Positions 41,701-56,700 of a DNA stretch of 64,000 bases are shown here, piece by piece. The notes beneath the pieces are model-generated. The model ran no database searches and was not told the origin of the DNA. It worked only from the letters and a program-made list of their open reading frames with translations. Position 1 is the stretch's first letter; every line of letters starts with the position of its first letter. Where the stretch lies: assembly GCF_001625305.1 (NCBI RefSeq), contig NW_017804020.1:1412545-1476544 (forward strand), read 5' to 3'. A program made the translations under genes and the position numbers. The DNA comes from Branchiostoma belcheri (lineage: Eukaryota; Chordata; Leptocardii; Amphioxiformes; Branchiostomatidae).

Positions 41701-44700
41701 TTTATATCAATCTCGAACTGCTTGATTACAGATGGAATGGGAAGGGACAGGGAGGGGGGTTGGCAAGCTACCTCATTAGTTAGCGTGTGCGTGGAATTAC
41801 AAAGACCCAACGCACGAAAAGTGATCAGACTTGAAGATTTATTTCTCTGGGAATATGTTTGATGACAGCATTTGGGGAAAGTGTATATTCAATTGTATTA
41901 ATTAATGTTGAATAATCAGGATTCGTATAATATAGCCAGAAATGTATGTGTGGAACACAATTGCTGTTCACCATCATTTTTATTGTTTTGTACTTTTTAT
42001 TTATACCTTAGCTCCACTGCAGAAATAAGCACAATATTACAGCTCTCCTGCTACAATTGTATGTTACAACGTGTACATACCCCAGCACACTGGTAAAATT
42101 GCCCCATATTTTTCCAAAGCCAGAGATCAAAAGGGCATGTTGTGCATTAATACATCATCCTCCCACACTTATGGATGTGTGGAAAGAGTAATTTTCTCCT
42201 CACCTAGCCACCTCCCCTTCCCTGTGTTCATCCACCTTTGAAGAATTGATTTTATGCGAGGAAGGCAGGTACCATCCATCTATGCCTGATGGTGAAGCAA
42301 ATTGCTCCAACTCTGGCCTAGTTAAAGCCTGAGTGGGATATCTGTTTGGATAGGAAAGTTTTCCCCTCAATGTCAAACATTACATTAACATGTAGGGTTA
42401 ATTTGATGGATATACAGAACTGCACAAGAAGAACATTGGGGCATAAAACTTTGGAGAAGGTTCTGGCCTTTTTATAACACATAATAACACATACACAAGA
42501 AATGACACTAGGATATAAGGGTTTTCTTTTACACAACCAAAAGTTCCTACTTTGCTTACACTTCAAGCGCCACCTATACATTGTACATGGGCTACATATA
42601 GTGTCGAGAAGCAGAACTCCAGTCAGAAGCTCTAGAAGGTGTCTGATAGACACCGAAATGTAAGCAAGGTAGTGACTTTTGGTTATGTAAAAGAAAACCC
42701 TAACTTATATCCTATACTTACCAACCTGAAGAAACTATTTTCGGAAGAAAATGATACTGGTATACTGTTTTCAACCTGCTGGCTTGGTAGTTTTTCCAAT
42801 GCACTTCACAGCCATAAAATTGCTCATACTTCTGGTACTAACAGTATGTGTAGACCCAAATTACTCACATGGTCAAAACCCTGATGTACGAAAACTGCAT
42901 ACGCACGCTAGTGTACATACCCAGTTTTCGCACTGTTAGTTTTTCCCCTGCATGTAAAATGGGTCTTAGAAGTTTTGATATGACCAAGGTTAGCACTGTA
43001 ATACCAGGCATGAGTTAGTGCAGTCATGTGCACTCTGGTGAGCACTTCCCCCATAGTAACTCCTGATTAAAGCCTTGTTATGTGGACATAAATTCAGTGA
43101 TGGGAGCAACTTGATATACATTTATTTTACAAAGGCCCAGGCGTGTTTTAAGCATCAGTTTACAGTTTTTAGCTGTACCATGCAGACAAAATTGATGACA
43201 TTCAGGTCGTATTTACATTCCAATTCCCAAAGCAGGTATGCTTGGTTTTATACAGGTAATGGTAGCCAAACTGACAGTGTACTTTTTTTGTTGAGACCTA
43301 AAACTTTTAAATCAGTGAAAACAATGAAGCATGTTACATACATTTTAAGGTTAATTTTGTAACTTGAACTAAGGTCATACTTGAAATGCAGGCATAACAG
43401 TGTTGTTACTCTAATTCAGAGTGTATTTTGGAAAGTATCATACTATGATGTATTCTGTGAGTAAATCAGAGGTTCCCAGGCCCACCAGCCAAGACCAGAA
43501 AGGCACTTTAAAACTGTGTCAAATTGTGCAATTCTTCAAAGAAATCTACACTAAGGCCACTGTGAGAAGTGTGCCAATCTTGAACTTGCAGAGGAAAGTC
43601 CAGAACATACATCTGTGTTATGTCAGCTACAGTGTATGGTGATGCAGGTAGCGAATTTGTAACAAGATTTTTTTAGGAAGAAGGTTTTATTCAGAAAGAA
43701 AGTTTGGAAGCAAGAAAAAGACAAAAATTGTTGTTCTCTAAAAACAGAAACTTTCTGTCCATCATTATTAATTATATTATCAACTACTCCTTTCAACAGA
43801 CATTCCACTTTAGTTCACATTGGTAGATGTCAAAACATGAACTTATGGTTGAGGTAAAGGAGGTACAGTACACGCAATCTGGTCCTGTTAAGTTTTTAAT
43901 GCTGCTCTGTAGAGTTTAAACCCCAGTTAAAATGTTATTGGTTGGCAGACCTTGATGTACATCAGATGTACCCAGAGCCATGTTTCCTCGTAAAAATTTA
44001 TGTACCCCAGGGAGATGAGACATGAATGCAGACTAATGTTAACTCCAAGTAAATTCATCCAAACTCAAATTATGCCTGACAAGAAGAAACATTATGCCTT
44101 GATTCCTTTCTTTTACTTCAGTTCTCCTACTGTCTTAGTACAAGGTACTAGAGCTGTGTACCTAAACAAATTTTAGGTACAGGTACAGGTACAGGTACAC
44201 AGGTTTAGGTACAGGTCCGGACCTGAACCTGTACCTGAACAATTCGACCAATTTATATGCTCTTCTGAACTCCTTCAATAACAAAAAAACATAAATAAAC
44301 TTGATAGTTAAGGTTTATTCTTTGTTTATGGCGAATGCTCAGATAAAATATAGGCAAAACTAAGATGTTTTTGTTTTCATGAACACACTGTCCTTACACA
44401 GGCACCCATTGTTAACCAGCTATTTAAACATTTGAGGTCACAAATAGGCATAAAATTGGTGTGAAATTGTTTAGGTACAGTACCGGTACTGAGGGATTAG
44501 GTATTTTGGACCTGTACCTAATCAATTTTTCCGGTACAGTATCGGTACTGCGTACCGGTACACAGCTCTACAAGGTACAGAAATAAAAGTTCTTTTTCTT
44601 AGGTCATGTTGATTTGATTATGTGGATGATGTTCATCCGTTTCCCTAAAAAGTTTTCAACCATATTGTAAATTGTAAAAATCTGCAGTTGTAAAATTCTT

Positions 44701-47700
44701 TCAAAGTACTGTTACAGTAAAAAATGCCTCCGACCCTGAGGTGTCACCAAAAAAGATATTGGAAAACGATACTTATATCATAGAATGCCAAAATCAGTTA
44801 CAAAGGCCAAGAAGAAAATGTGAAGAAATGAAGATTAGTTTATTATTTGCCATGCCATACTCTGTGTATTAAAAATCTCTTCAAAGGTAGATTTCATAAT
44901 GAAGGCAAACTTTTTTTTATTCGCTGGCATCAGGTTTTGAGTTCCCAGAGGATAACAAAATCAACATCCTCTGTTTACTGTATTTTGAGTTACCACCTCA
45001 GTTTACTGTATTTTGAGTTACCACCTCAGTTTACTGTATTTTGAGTTACCACCTCAGTTTACTGTATTTTGAGTTACCACTATAATTTATTCTCATTCTG
45101 ACCTCCGACCTCTCCCTCTCTGGTTTGAGTTGCATTATCAATTTGTTTAATCAAGAGATTTTTGTTGTTAATTTGTTTCATGGTTGACTACATTAACTGA
45201 TTATTAATTTGGTTTCGAACTTACCTTATGTTACTTAATTATGTTACTTTTATAATGTCAGTGATCACTCTGATGCGAACTCAACTTATGTTACTTAATT
45301 ATGTTGATTATTTTAAATTATTCAATTTATGTTAATATTGAGTTGAATTCTGTACATTTCTGTTGTTATAATTTTCAATTTTATGTGGACTCCCGGAAGA
45401 ATAGTGGTCAGTTGAACACTAATGGAGATCTAATAAAAACAAACAAACAAACAAACATGGCCTTATGATTATCAAGACTAACACTTAAGTTTTCCTCATA
45501 ATGTGCAGCATTTGTGGAGAAAACTGTAACCTGAACAGTGAAAAACTTACTAGTGGGTTCCAATAGCCATTAGCCTGGGTGCCAGACCCATAGCAGAGTG
45601 GGCCCAAAGTATTGTAAATCAGTGAGCACTGGGATATATTACTTTGGGCCTAGCCTGCTGTGGGTCTGGCACCCAGGCTAAATAGCCAGCAGAGGGAATG
45701 TACCCTGTTTTGATCCCCCTGTGAAATTTGTGGGTAGAATTCCTGGATAGTAAACCCGGCCTGTTGCCTGTAATTTGGAGCAGGTGTGACGCCCTGTGCT
45801 GCTGACCTGTTGGCATGAAGGTGGGGAGGAGGAGGATGGGACATGTCAAACAAGTTGTGTCTTCCTCACTGCACATGACATTTGTTGCCACCCTGGGAAT
45901 TGGGTTTCTTCCTCAAGAATGGCCCCAGATCACATCAGATTTCAACAGCCTGTACATGTGACCCGATTTATACCCAGGGAAAAACCTGACGGCAAAACTG
46001 TACAAGTCATATTTTTCCTGCATGTAAATCGACCTAATCGCGGATTGTATATAAGGTCACAAGGAAAGGAACACGTACCATCTGAATGTACCTTCTTGAC
46101 ATACATCAAAGCAGGCTAGATCGGGTTAAAGTTTTCTTCTTAAACCCTAGAATATTTTGGTATTGAAACTTGTAACTTTCCACATGTGCAAGAAAATCCA
46201 CTTTGAATGTCACAATCACTGAACTAGTGTCACTGACAGGGTTTTTGGGTCGGAGTATATTGAAAAACATGAGAAACATGGTTTCCTATTTTTAGCCAAC
46301 ATGTTGGGCACTCTGTAGACAGCTGATAAAGTGAGACTGTAGGGCTGTGAACATTTTTTTTACCTTTCCGAAAACAACCCCAAAGACTGAACTGGAATAG
46401 GTAGTTATTCTAGCTTTGACAGAACTCCACAGTTGCCATACATGTAGAGGTATATTGGTTATAGATTTTGGACGGAAATCTTCAACCAATCAGGTGTTAG
46501 GGACTGCGCTGAACTTGTTTGGTGCATTTGAATTCTTACAAACGTGCATCACTATTTACCAAATAAAGATATGGATGACACAGTGGGTGAATTTGTTTCC
46601 TCACTTCCTTTAGTAGAAAATCTGGACATACTGGACATGTACGCACCACCCAACCCATCATGGTGGTCACTGTACCTTCTTACCATTGTCTGTGGGTAAA
46701 TACACATATACTGTGCCCTGGGTAGGAGCTTGAGGATTACCCAGTAGGGGCCAGATGCCTTTTAACACTCTCAGATAAGTCTCCATTATTGGATGTACAT
46801 GATTTTACACGCTTTACATGCTAGTTGGTATACCTTGATTATACCATTTGAACGCATCTCTCGCATGCCTCATCATATTCAGGGGCTGCCTCTTCGGATG
46901 CAAAGGTTATCCTCATGTGCAAGGCAGGGGCAATATAGCTCCAGCAACATTAAACTCTGTGGGCCATGACTTATTTGATTTTCGTTGCCTCGTGCAGTTT
47001 AAAGATTTCCAGTACACCAAAGTTGTGGAATGTGACCTTGAACATCTGTAGAAAGCTGAATCCCGTTTGAGGCTGGTGCAAATTAAATGATCTTGCCCAT
47101 AAGATATTGATGTGATCCCGAAGGGCACCTATCCTCCGATCCATTGGGATGTAGCGGGGTGGAAGCACACCCTAACGGAAATAAAGGTTTGATAGAGTCA
47201 GGAGGAGTTACATGATTGCATGCGGGCATTGCGCCCTCAGTGGCCAGTGCCAATGTTCAGCATGTCTTACCAATCAAAAGTGATGGTGTTCTTCAAGGCA
47301 TCAACTTGAAAGAACATGTTAACATATGGAGGGTTTTGAAAAGGACATATCGTTACAATAGCATTTTGTGATATAGTCAGAAGTGCAGAGTGCTTTGGTC
47401 ATACATTGGTGAGTGGTGAAGATACGGGAGTCTGTTTACAAGAGGTTGTCATTCCTAATGGCTAAGCCCATCACTTGCACTTTTATGTACCCAGATGTAT
47501 TTTGACCGGTAAAATTTCTTTAGCATCAACTTAGAGGCTTAATGCAACAGATGATGGAGATTTGCTTTGCAGGCAATAAAAGTGCTTGACTTTTATCGAA
47601 AAACACTCTGATGCTGATCCGGTTATGTGCTGTTTTCCAACGTTTCTCACAGTTCAAGAGCCTATAGGTCAAATTTGTTGCCTTTTAAAACACGGAACAG

Positions 47701-50700
47701 AGACGTGGAAGTGCTCTTCACTTTAACTGCCCATCATGTTGTTTATGGTTTAATGGTTTTTGTATAGGGAATATTGAAATCACCCTTGGAAGGGAAGGGA
47801 TAGGAGACTAAAAATTTCTCTGGACACATAAATGTTAGGCATGAATAGTCTTGATCTTACTCTGTACTGCTAAGATGCAGTATTTTGAAATCCCTTAGGT
47901 GGCCCCTGATTGGACAAAAGTTTCCCATGCATCCGTGCAGGCTCATTACATTCTGAAATGTTCAAAGTCCTTCTGATGAGTTAGGTTTGATCCATTCTAC
48001 ACCACAATTTCTTTAGTAGTTCCCTGGTGTGCCATTAGATTTAGCAACTTGATATAGCTTGTCTGTTTTGAACCCAGATGTGGTTCCACAAATTACCCTC
48101 TTGAAGTCTGGACCCATCTCGCCACCGAGGATAGCTGTCTTCATCGTCAGGAGCTTATAATTATCTTCACCCTTCTTATCTTTCTTCTAACGTCCTTTTG
48201 AAGGTCGTGTTCTTCATTACTTACGTGTAATAGTACGGTTACCAGCCTTATTACCTGATATGAGGCTGGAAAGCTGTCTATAATTGCCATTTTCCAGCAG
48301 GAGTTACAACTAAACCCCAACGTGATTGTTCAATGTCTTGTGTTGCGATATGGCGCCCGCTAACAACAGGCTATCAATGCTATACCACCATACATTTAAC
48401 GCAGCGGTGCTATAGACATATATAGTACATGTATCTCCACAGAGAGTAAATGTGGAACACTTGGCCAAGGCAGTGTACACAAATGCAGAGGACATGTTAT
48501 GTGTATACAAGTGGAAGGAAGGGCGAAACAGGTGTATTAACACTTTTACAAGTTGCCCTCCCAGACACTACAATAATACAGAACATTACAGTGTCATACA
48601 TTATAAACATAACATTATGTACATAAAAAATATGAGTAAGTAATTATGGAAAACTGTATTATCTGTAATGAGGCTGTATAGGAGGCACACCCACTGTCTG
48701 AAATTTGATGTTCTGCTGACACATTTGTGCATGGAACTCTTCACAAATCATGCCGTCCTTACTTCACATTCTTTACCTCAGCGTAGCTCATTCACTGTGC
48801 ATCCTCATGACAAGATACATGTTATTCAACCTGCAATTATGGTAATTAAATGCATGGCGAAGCGTAAGTGGCAGGATATCCCATTGCTTCGCCATATGGA
48901 TCAAATTCCGTGGATCCTTGGGCTGTGGTTGGCTAAAAACACGTTTAGCAGATGGAAAGCCACATTGCACTACTAGCTGCTCAAAAAAGCATCATGTTTT
49001 ACCTCATTTGAGGATGACAGATGAAGAAGAATGCATGGCAGACATTCATGCATTGTTTTTACATGTCACATTGTGCAACGTACATTTATATGTCCTTGTG
49101 TTGGGTGCATATATCTCACAAGGGATGAAGAGGATTAGTAAGTAAGTGTTCAGTGGATTGTTGCAGTACAATAGTGACTCTAAGGTTTATGCAGCTATAT
49201 TAGTACACTTGTGCACAATATATATATGTGCATAAAAATCAGCTTGTGCCATGGGAGTCAAATCAGAAAATATTGTCAGAGTCATGGCGAATGGAATTCC
49301 TGCAGTAAGAGCTCTGAGCATAATATGTTTTCCAATAATTGTTCCAAAAAGGTGCCTCAGCTTCAGGGCAGAAACTGCAGAATCAATTATTGGCGGGGGT
49401 AATTTGGTGATAGAGTGAACTTTGATCTATACCTTTCAAACATGACCCTCAGGATGCCCATCTTCCCTAGTTTATATTCCAGTTTATGATATAATATGAT
49501 GTAGTTGATATTCCAATAAATGTTTTATCTTACATCACATTAGAGACAATGTATGACATGTATTGCTAATAAATATAATGAGGAGTCCCAATTTCAATGC
49601 CCATCATTTTTCTTACAACTTATCAAGTAAGCAAGGAAAATTTGTCACTGTCTCAAAATAATTCTGAACAAATCATGGTCAGGTTTAGTTTGAATGTACT
49701 ATTGCCAAAAAATCAGAGATATCAAAACTGGCAGTTCTGCTGCAGTACCATAACAAACAACCAGGCACAATATCTAATCATATAGAGGTTTCATCAAGGT
49801 CTACCCACATACCAAATATCAAGACAGTCCATATACATGTATAAGCCTTCTTCATAGACACACAGACACGCACACATACACAAACACTGCTGGAAAGATG
49901 GCCTTCTTGGCGAAGGTAATTAGAATTTCATGAAGTTACTGGGATGTGTTGTCAGCCAAGCAACTGACAGGTGTTGAAGCATCCCCAGCAAAGCTACGCA
50001 GTCGTCTTTATGCCACATAGCCCCCTGGATATATCCCTACTATTACCAGAGCATCAGCTTCCTACATGTTCCTAGCTGTTCTGTGACAGCCAGACACTCC
50101 CTGTTCCACCTACTGTAGAGCCAGGGGATTGCCTCCTCATGACAGCTCCTGCTGCTACACATGGGTCTCCTCCCTAGACTGTACCCTACAGGATGGTACA
50201 TTGGTTGATGTGCTCAGATGATACCTGTAAGATATGGGAAGGCTGGTAATACTCACAGAGATTGATGGTTAATAGCCTTGAATATGGCCCACTTTACAAA
50301 AAGAAACATGTAGAATATATAGTGACGCTTCAACGACAGTGACGGTTGTCTTTAGAAGCACAGCAGGACACCCGTGGCGCAAGATGTTGCATGACAAAAT
50401 GGCAGGAGAAGAGCCGCTTATTTTCACCTTGTGACACTTGTTCATGTTTTTAATGTTTTCTACCCATGTTTTCCTGCCCATGTATCAGTAAGAAATTCCA
50501 CATCCTCGCCTAGTGAAGAAATTCAGTAGAATGAGGTGCATCCCTAGCTTGCACAGAGACCAATATCCCAAGAGGTAGCAAGCAAACTCTCAATCTCAAA
50601 GTTTAACGTGTTTTTGCTCTAGGGACAAAACATTTTTTCAGGTATCAGGGAGGCCACACCACACTGGCAATGGTGACAGCATGACTGGCGATAAGGGTGA

Positions 50701-53700
50701 ACTATTACTCCTCAGAAATTGACATTTCATCTAATGAAATGTTCCCAGTGACTCAGCTCTTCGTAATGATTTCCTTCGAAATCCCATCTGCTGTTTCCCC
50801 CCAGGTAGAGTCAATCCCACGGTAGACACTTCCTCCTCCAGGTCTGTTTCCCCGCTTCAGGAGGAAATCAGCTACATTTAGCATAGCGATAGGAAAGCGA
50901 CGGCTTGCCTCAATCCACAAACTCGTTTTCGCCGGGCGATATGGATCAATAGTCAAGTACATTCTGGATCAGCCTCTGCATATTTTAACCCGGGTCTGGA
51001 GGCAATGTGAGACTACTCTGTCACGGCCATTTTTAATTCATGTTGCGGTTCATAACTACACGTATCGCGAAGGCTGAAAAACTGTTTCCCAATTTGCTAT
51101 GGACACAGTTACAGATTGCGTTGTAGCTATGTGTGAAGATATTGCTGTTGTAACATTTATTTAATGTCACAGAGCCCCAGGCAGTGTCATCACACTGTTT
51201 GGCTGGTCCACTGTTTTGCTGCTTGACTGTGGAAACTCGTCTACATAAACTTCTAGCATCTGATGGAGATGGAATACGTTAAAATCACTGCAAAGATTTT
51301 AGTTAAAATACCTCAGCGGTACTTTAGATGGGTGCGCTCTGTTTCATCAAGACAAGAAAGAAAGCTTGGGGAGTGGGGGCACAAGAATATGTCAAGGGCA
51401 AAGAATGTTCTTTCAAGAAATTCTTAGAAAATAGCAGTGTAAGCTAAATAGTTCTTGGAAACTGTCCATATGTTTCAGGAAGAATCAATGACTTTCCCTG
51501 CAGGGATCTGTAATGTCACCACCTGTATACCTGGCAGCATAGAAAGGTCACTGTCAAATTATACTCGCATCAAACATAGTTCCCTCAATACCCATTTTGT
51601 GGTCACTGACACTGGAAAAGTTGTTGTTCTTTCATGATACATTGTTAGCTAAGGAAGGTAAGATTTACTTGGTATGCAGAGTTTAACTCATTATTAATGA
51701 AGTAAACTGTAAGTAAGGATTGACTCCAGAATAGGAAGATTACTAGTAAAACTGGAACAATTCCAACAGAAAGTTATGTAGGTTGCAGGTAATCTGCCGT
51801 CATTGGTTCGTTCGGCTCTTTGCAATTACCTGGTGATGAGAATTTGATACACTGTGAAGATTTGCATGGATGAAGACTTAGTGTTTTAAATGGCCTGAAG
51901 TTTTGGTTCTGTTCGTAGTTCTGACTTTTGTCTTATCTCTTAATATGTTTTGCAGCAGAAAGTTTGGAAAAGGTCTTGCATGAACACTTCTTATCTTTTG
52001 AATGATAACAGGATTTCCTTTTGAATCATCGCCGACCTTCGAGCGAGGTGCTTAGGAATGAGCCTGTGTGAGTGCCCCCAGAACTCGTGCCGTGATCAAT
52101 GGGAAATTCTCCAGATAAATGGTTCTGATTGGGGCTTACGGCAGGAACGTGAACATCATCTTAAAAGGCCACGCAGCCCATCTCGTCAAATGGTTCCCCC
52201 AACTTTCCGCCGTCCCCATCACATCTCTTAGGCCCGTGATTTGTCCAAATACATCCTGCGCTGATTGGAAGCATGCAGATTTTCTGAGCGATGGCTTTAC
52301 CCACTTTGAAAGCCGTAACCACAGAGTGGCAAACATATGAGGTTTCTAAATGCGGGTGGAAACATCAGAAGGTTGGTCAGCCAATGTCAGACAGTTGAAT
52401 GTGTGTACCTCTCATCAGGGGAAGGTTCTAGACACCTTATAGTTTGTATTGCTCAGGAGTGCAGCAAATGTGAAGAATATACCTTCAACTTCTGCATGCC
52501 TCCTAATTTATAACATTGGCTTTCAGGCTGTGCTGCCACCAGGGATTAGGCTCATCAATGTGGAGTACATCGGCTTTCTGCAGGGCTGCCTGAAACCCAC
52601 AATATCCTGGTGGAACTAAGAGAGACAAATGGGGTGGGCAACTCTAGTGGACGTTCACTGTAGGTTTAAGCCCTACAACTGCTGAGCAGACGTACAAAAT
52701 GTACCATCCTTTTGGACGGCCGAGTCTATCTGTGTGAAAATCCTGTTAGTAGGGCGGTGTAGTTTTTACAAGTTTCAAGAACTTTGTTTGATTTCGAAGC
52801 CCCACTTTCCAGGTAGGAGTATGGACCAGTGGAGAGGTGCTCAGTACTGGACATGGTGGTTCCAATAAATTGCATACACAACTTGTACAAATGTACAGTG
52901 TACGTACCAACTATAAGTGTAAGTACAGAAGCAGTATATTCTGCCATGAGGCAGTGACCAGTATACATGTAGCACTGAGGTGACCCCGATATGGAACTGT
53001 ACAGTTAAGAATTTTTCTAATCCTTTGAATCCTTCCACAGTAAGAGATGGGTAAAGGCGGAAGTGCACTTTGTCTCTCTTATAATCTCGCACTTTCTCGT
53101 TCGCCGTTTCTTGAATGATAATGGCCAAAGGACCTTGGCCGTTTCTTGCTCAACCTTATCTCAGAGGCCTGGGAGAAAATGGAGCCATCCTCAATATTGG
53201 GGATTATGTGCACCAGGCACTTATCTTTACCTGCATGGCCCATTTAGCAATACTGTTGTATCAGCTTACAGTTCTCTCTACCTGTGTTATCAGTAACCCA
53301 CAGTCTTGCAATGAGTTTTTGAGAAGACTACAGATGTGGATATATTTACAAATGGTTGGATACATATCTACCATCAGGGCAGTGGCGAAGTGTTGTTTTT
53401 GACATTCATCTTTACTGCTGTACAGAGGTCAGGGTATGTTTGAGTGTATGATGGTATCACTTTTTGCAGTTCCCAGCAGCATATAGTTTAGTACCCGGTT
53501 TATTACCAAGTTCGTATTGTCTTTGTCATTACGAACATGTCAAACTTGGATTGAAGACGGTCTTGTCTACAGTCAGCATCCATCACTAGGGTGTATGTCG
53601 AAGTAAATCGAAAACTATAGATCATCTAGCCAGAGTCCATCTTTCTGACATTAAACGGAATTTCGCAGCTCATGACAGAAACTAATTTTGCCCAATCCAT

Positions 53701-56700
53701 CATCTTTGACTGACTAAAATTGGTGTGTTAAGATATGGATAGAGATGTCATCATACTTACTAAGCTGCCAGCAAACTTTTCCACTGAAAATGCAGAGGGT
53801 GAAGTTTTCTAAACCGGAGGAGTATGCCCCATTCCCAGAGGAGCATGCCCTATGTCACATCTTCAGCGCTGGGCATGATGTTTTGCGAATAAAATTGAGA
53901 TGACAGGAAAAAAATGTCAGGCTGGCTAGAAACACTGCGTCTGCATAAGGCAGTGCATGAATGGCCCTTTTAACCCCTTGTCCCCACCAGCTAATGTACA
54001 GAAGAGGTTCTCCACGGTAGTCTAAATGGATGCCTTTTGAGCATTCAGACCCATTTTGGCAGGAAGCTCCATGTAAGCTACGGTGTCAGGAGAGGCAAGA
54101 CTGTTGGCACTGTAAGTATGGGTGCTAATGGCATGTCCATTAGCCATCCTTATCAAACTTTTCAGCACTGATACAGTGCCAACATGCATACTCGTGTACA
54201 GTACTGTGTCTGTACAACTCATGGTAAAAGCAATAGCCCTAATAGATAGCCATCAATGAAAACTTTCCACCTGTTTGAGTCCACTCTTGCCTTAAAAAGT
54301 CATCACATGTGGCACTCTGTGGCAAAGGGTCAGGTACATTGTACCTGTAAAGCTTCGGGTGTACTCAACAGCTAGGAACTACAAAGCAAAATGGAATGAA
54401 TGAAATATAACATTGTCAGTATCATGATGGGAGCTTCAACAATGCTGTTGAAAAGTTTGCACCCAGCATTGGTGAAGATTTGTCAAACTCGAAACTTGTT
54501 GGAAAGCTAAAGATGATATCATGACCTGTGGATTTTCCTTGCTACTTGGATAGTTGGTCATTGATTTTTTTCAAATTGTATATATTCTAATGACTCATAT
54601 ATCCTAACATCAATGTAGTTGGTTGTTTTAGTTTCATTTCTGTGATTTTGTTCAGGGATCAACAGCTACTGCGAGTGGCCAACTCAGTTGGAGAAAGTTC
54701 TTTTTTCTTTTCGTTGACTTGGTGTGTCATGATTTGTATGCTCACATGTAATTGATGACTCAAATTTGAACTTTTGTTTCTTGAAGTTTTTAGACACATT
54801 TGTGATTTTATAGACTCGTGCTACATCTACAACATGAGACAATGATGCATAGAGTTCTAAGTTAGTTTTGCAACCTGAAGAGTTTGGTTAAAAAAAGGCA
54901 CAGACACAAACTGCCTTTGGCTTGCCTACCTGACAGCCCTATAAAGAATGTCCATTACTGGTCCCATTTGGATTTGCACACCTGAAAGCTTTTTGAAACC
55001 TTTTTAGGAACTTCCTTTTTGATCTTTCCGTTGACTAGCAGATTGAGCGGCGTGTCGCAGACAGTCTGTCTGTACCAAGCCTTGGACGCTGGCCGGCTTG
55101 AGGTTTTATTGTTCCTGGCAGTTGCGGTGTGATTGTTTGTGGCCTTTCCTTCCTGAAACAGACTAAAAGGGATTCATCTGTGTCCTTGGCTGTTAGTGTA
55201 GATGGAGAGGCCACACAGATGACTCTCCCCCTGGGACAGAAGAAGTGCAGTTTCTCCTCTGGGATTAGCCTGGTCTGATAAGATATGTAGGAGTGAAGCC
55301 CTTTCTCTGCAGGGCAAAGCAGCTTGCTTTTTACTGTCTTTCAGTATCAGACGTAGCTATCTTTCTATTCTAGTTTCTTACATGTCTCTGCACCCAACTG
55401 ATGCAGAAAGTCACATGGTGCTGGCCTTAGCTTTGACTCCAGCAGAATTACTGGCAGTCAAGACGCGTCCCTATGTTCAGTTCGGCATTGGGAATATGTA
55501 GGGAACATTGTGATTTGGCAGGCAGGAGGCAGAAGTCATACTTGTTGTTCACATCAGCAGGTAGAAATAAACTAAAGCACTTAATCTTATAGATTTATGA
55601 TGCAAGAATCTAAATGCAATTTTGGTATATTTTGTAATATGTATCACAGTGAACACTCCTGCAAAAGTAGGTTGTATCTGACTAATAAAAATCACTGGTG
55701 TTGTTTTCCCTCCTCAACTTGGCACAGACTGATGAACTTGACTCGGTGATGCGGAATTGATCATCAATAACATTGCATTGCTGGTAGGTCAGCAATAGGC
55801 CAAGGGTAAACTAATGAAAGGTACGAGGTGACGGTACAGTTTCCATTATGTAGGCCTTCTGTTTTTCATATCCATTACTGCTGGATTCTGGGTGAGGAAC
55901 TTTCATTGGTTTTATGCACAAGTAAACCTGCCCATCATCATATTATGGACAATTTTCTAAAATGGAGAAAGAAACTTTTTACTTTGTTATCTAATTGATG
56001 GACATGGTAAGGAAATACTACCTTCATATTTAAGCCATCAATCAAAAAATGTAAAAATTGCCTAACATTATAGTTCCCTTCATTGCAGTTGCACCTAATA
56101 GTCTTGTCAGTAATTGGTGCCGTAACTTACATTACAATATAGGTAGTATGGACTTCGCAGCAAATTTTAGTTCAATATTTTCAGCTTGTTAGCTTAATAT
56201 TCTTATAACCTCATATTTGGAGACCTCCCACCTCCATGAAATATTCAGAGCTTGAGTTGTTTCATTGATTATAAAAATCAGGTTATAATTAGCATAATCT
56301 ATCTCAATTTTTTTTTTCAACTCGAATCACATTTACCTCATGTGACAGTCCTAGAATGTATCCTTAGGTAAGTTTTCATTTGAACATTTTATCATTGATT
56401 ATGCAAATGACCCACATTAACATAATATATGCATAGTTATGTTGATTAGATTACACATGTCAGAAGTATAAAATTCCTATCATTTACCTCCGAGGAGTCC
56501 ATTCATTTTGACATCAATTATGCAAATTATTAATAACTTCTGTATTATGGCAAGTTATAAGTATATACCCTGTGGAGCAGCTTCTAAGTTATGGAAGCAC
56601 CTCACAGCAGCAGGAGGGGTCGGATTTATTGAACCAAATAATGGGTGCGTCAGCGGTGTTAGTGTGCTGCCTGAATAATGGGTAAGGTAAGGTCTGGTGA

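Noticed and set aside
42636-42660. Hammerhead ribozyme
   Set aside because: The core reads CTGATAG instead of CTGATGA, and the flanking stems do not give the three-way junction.
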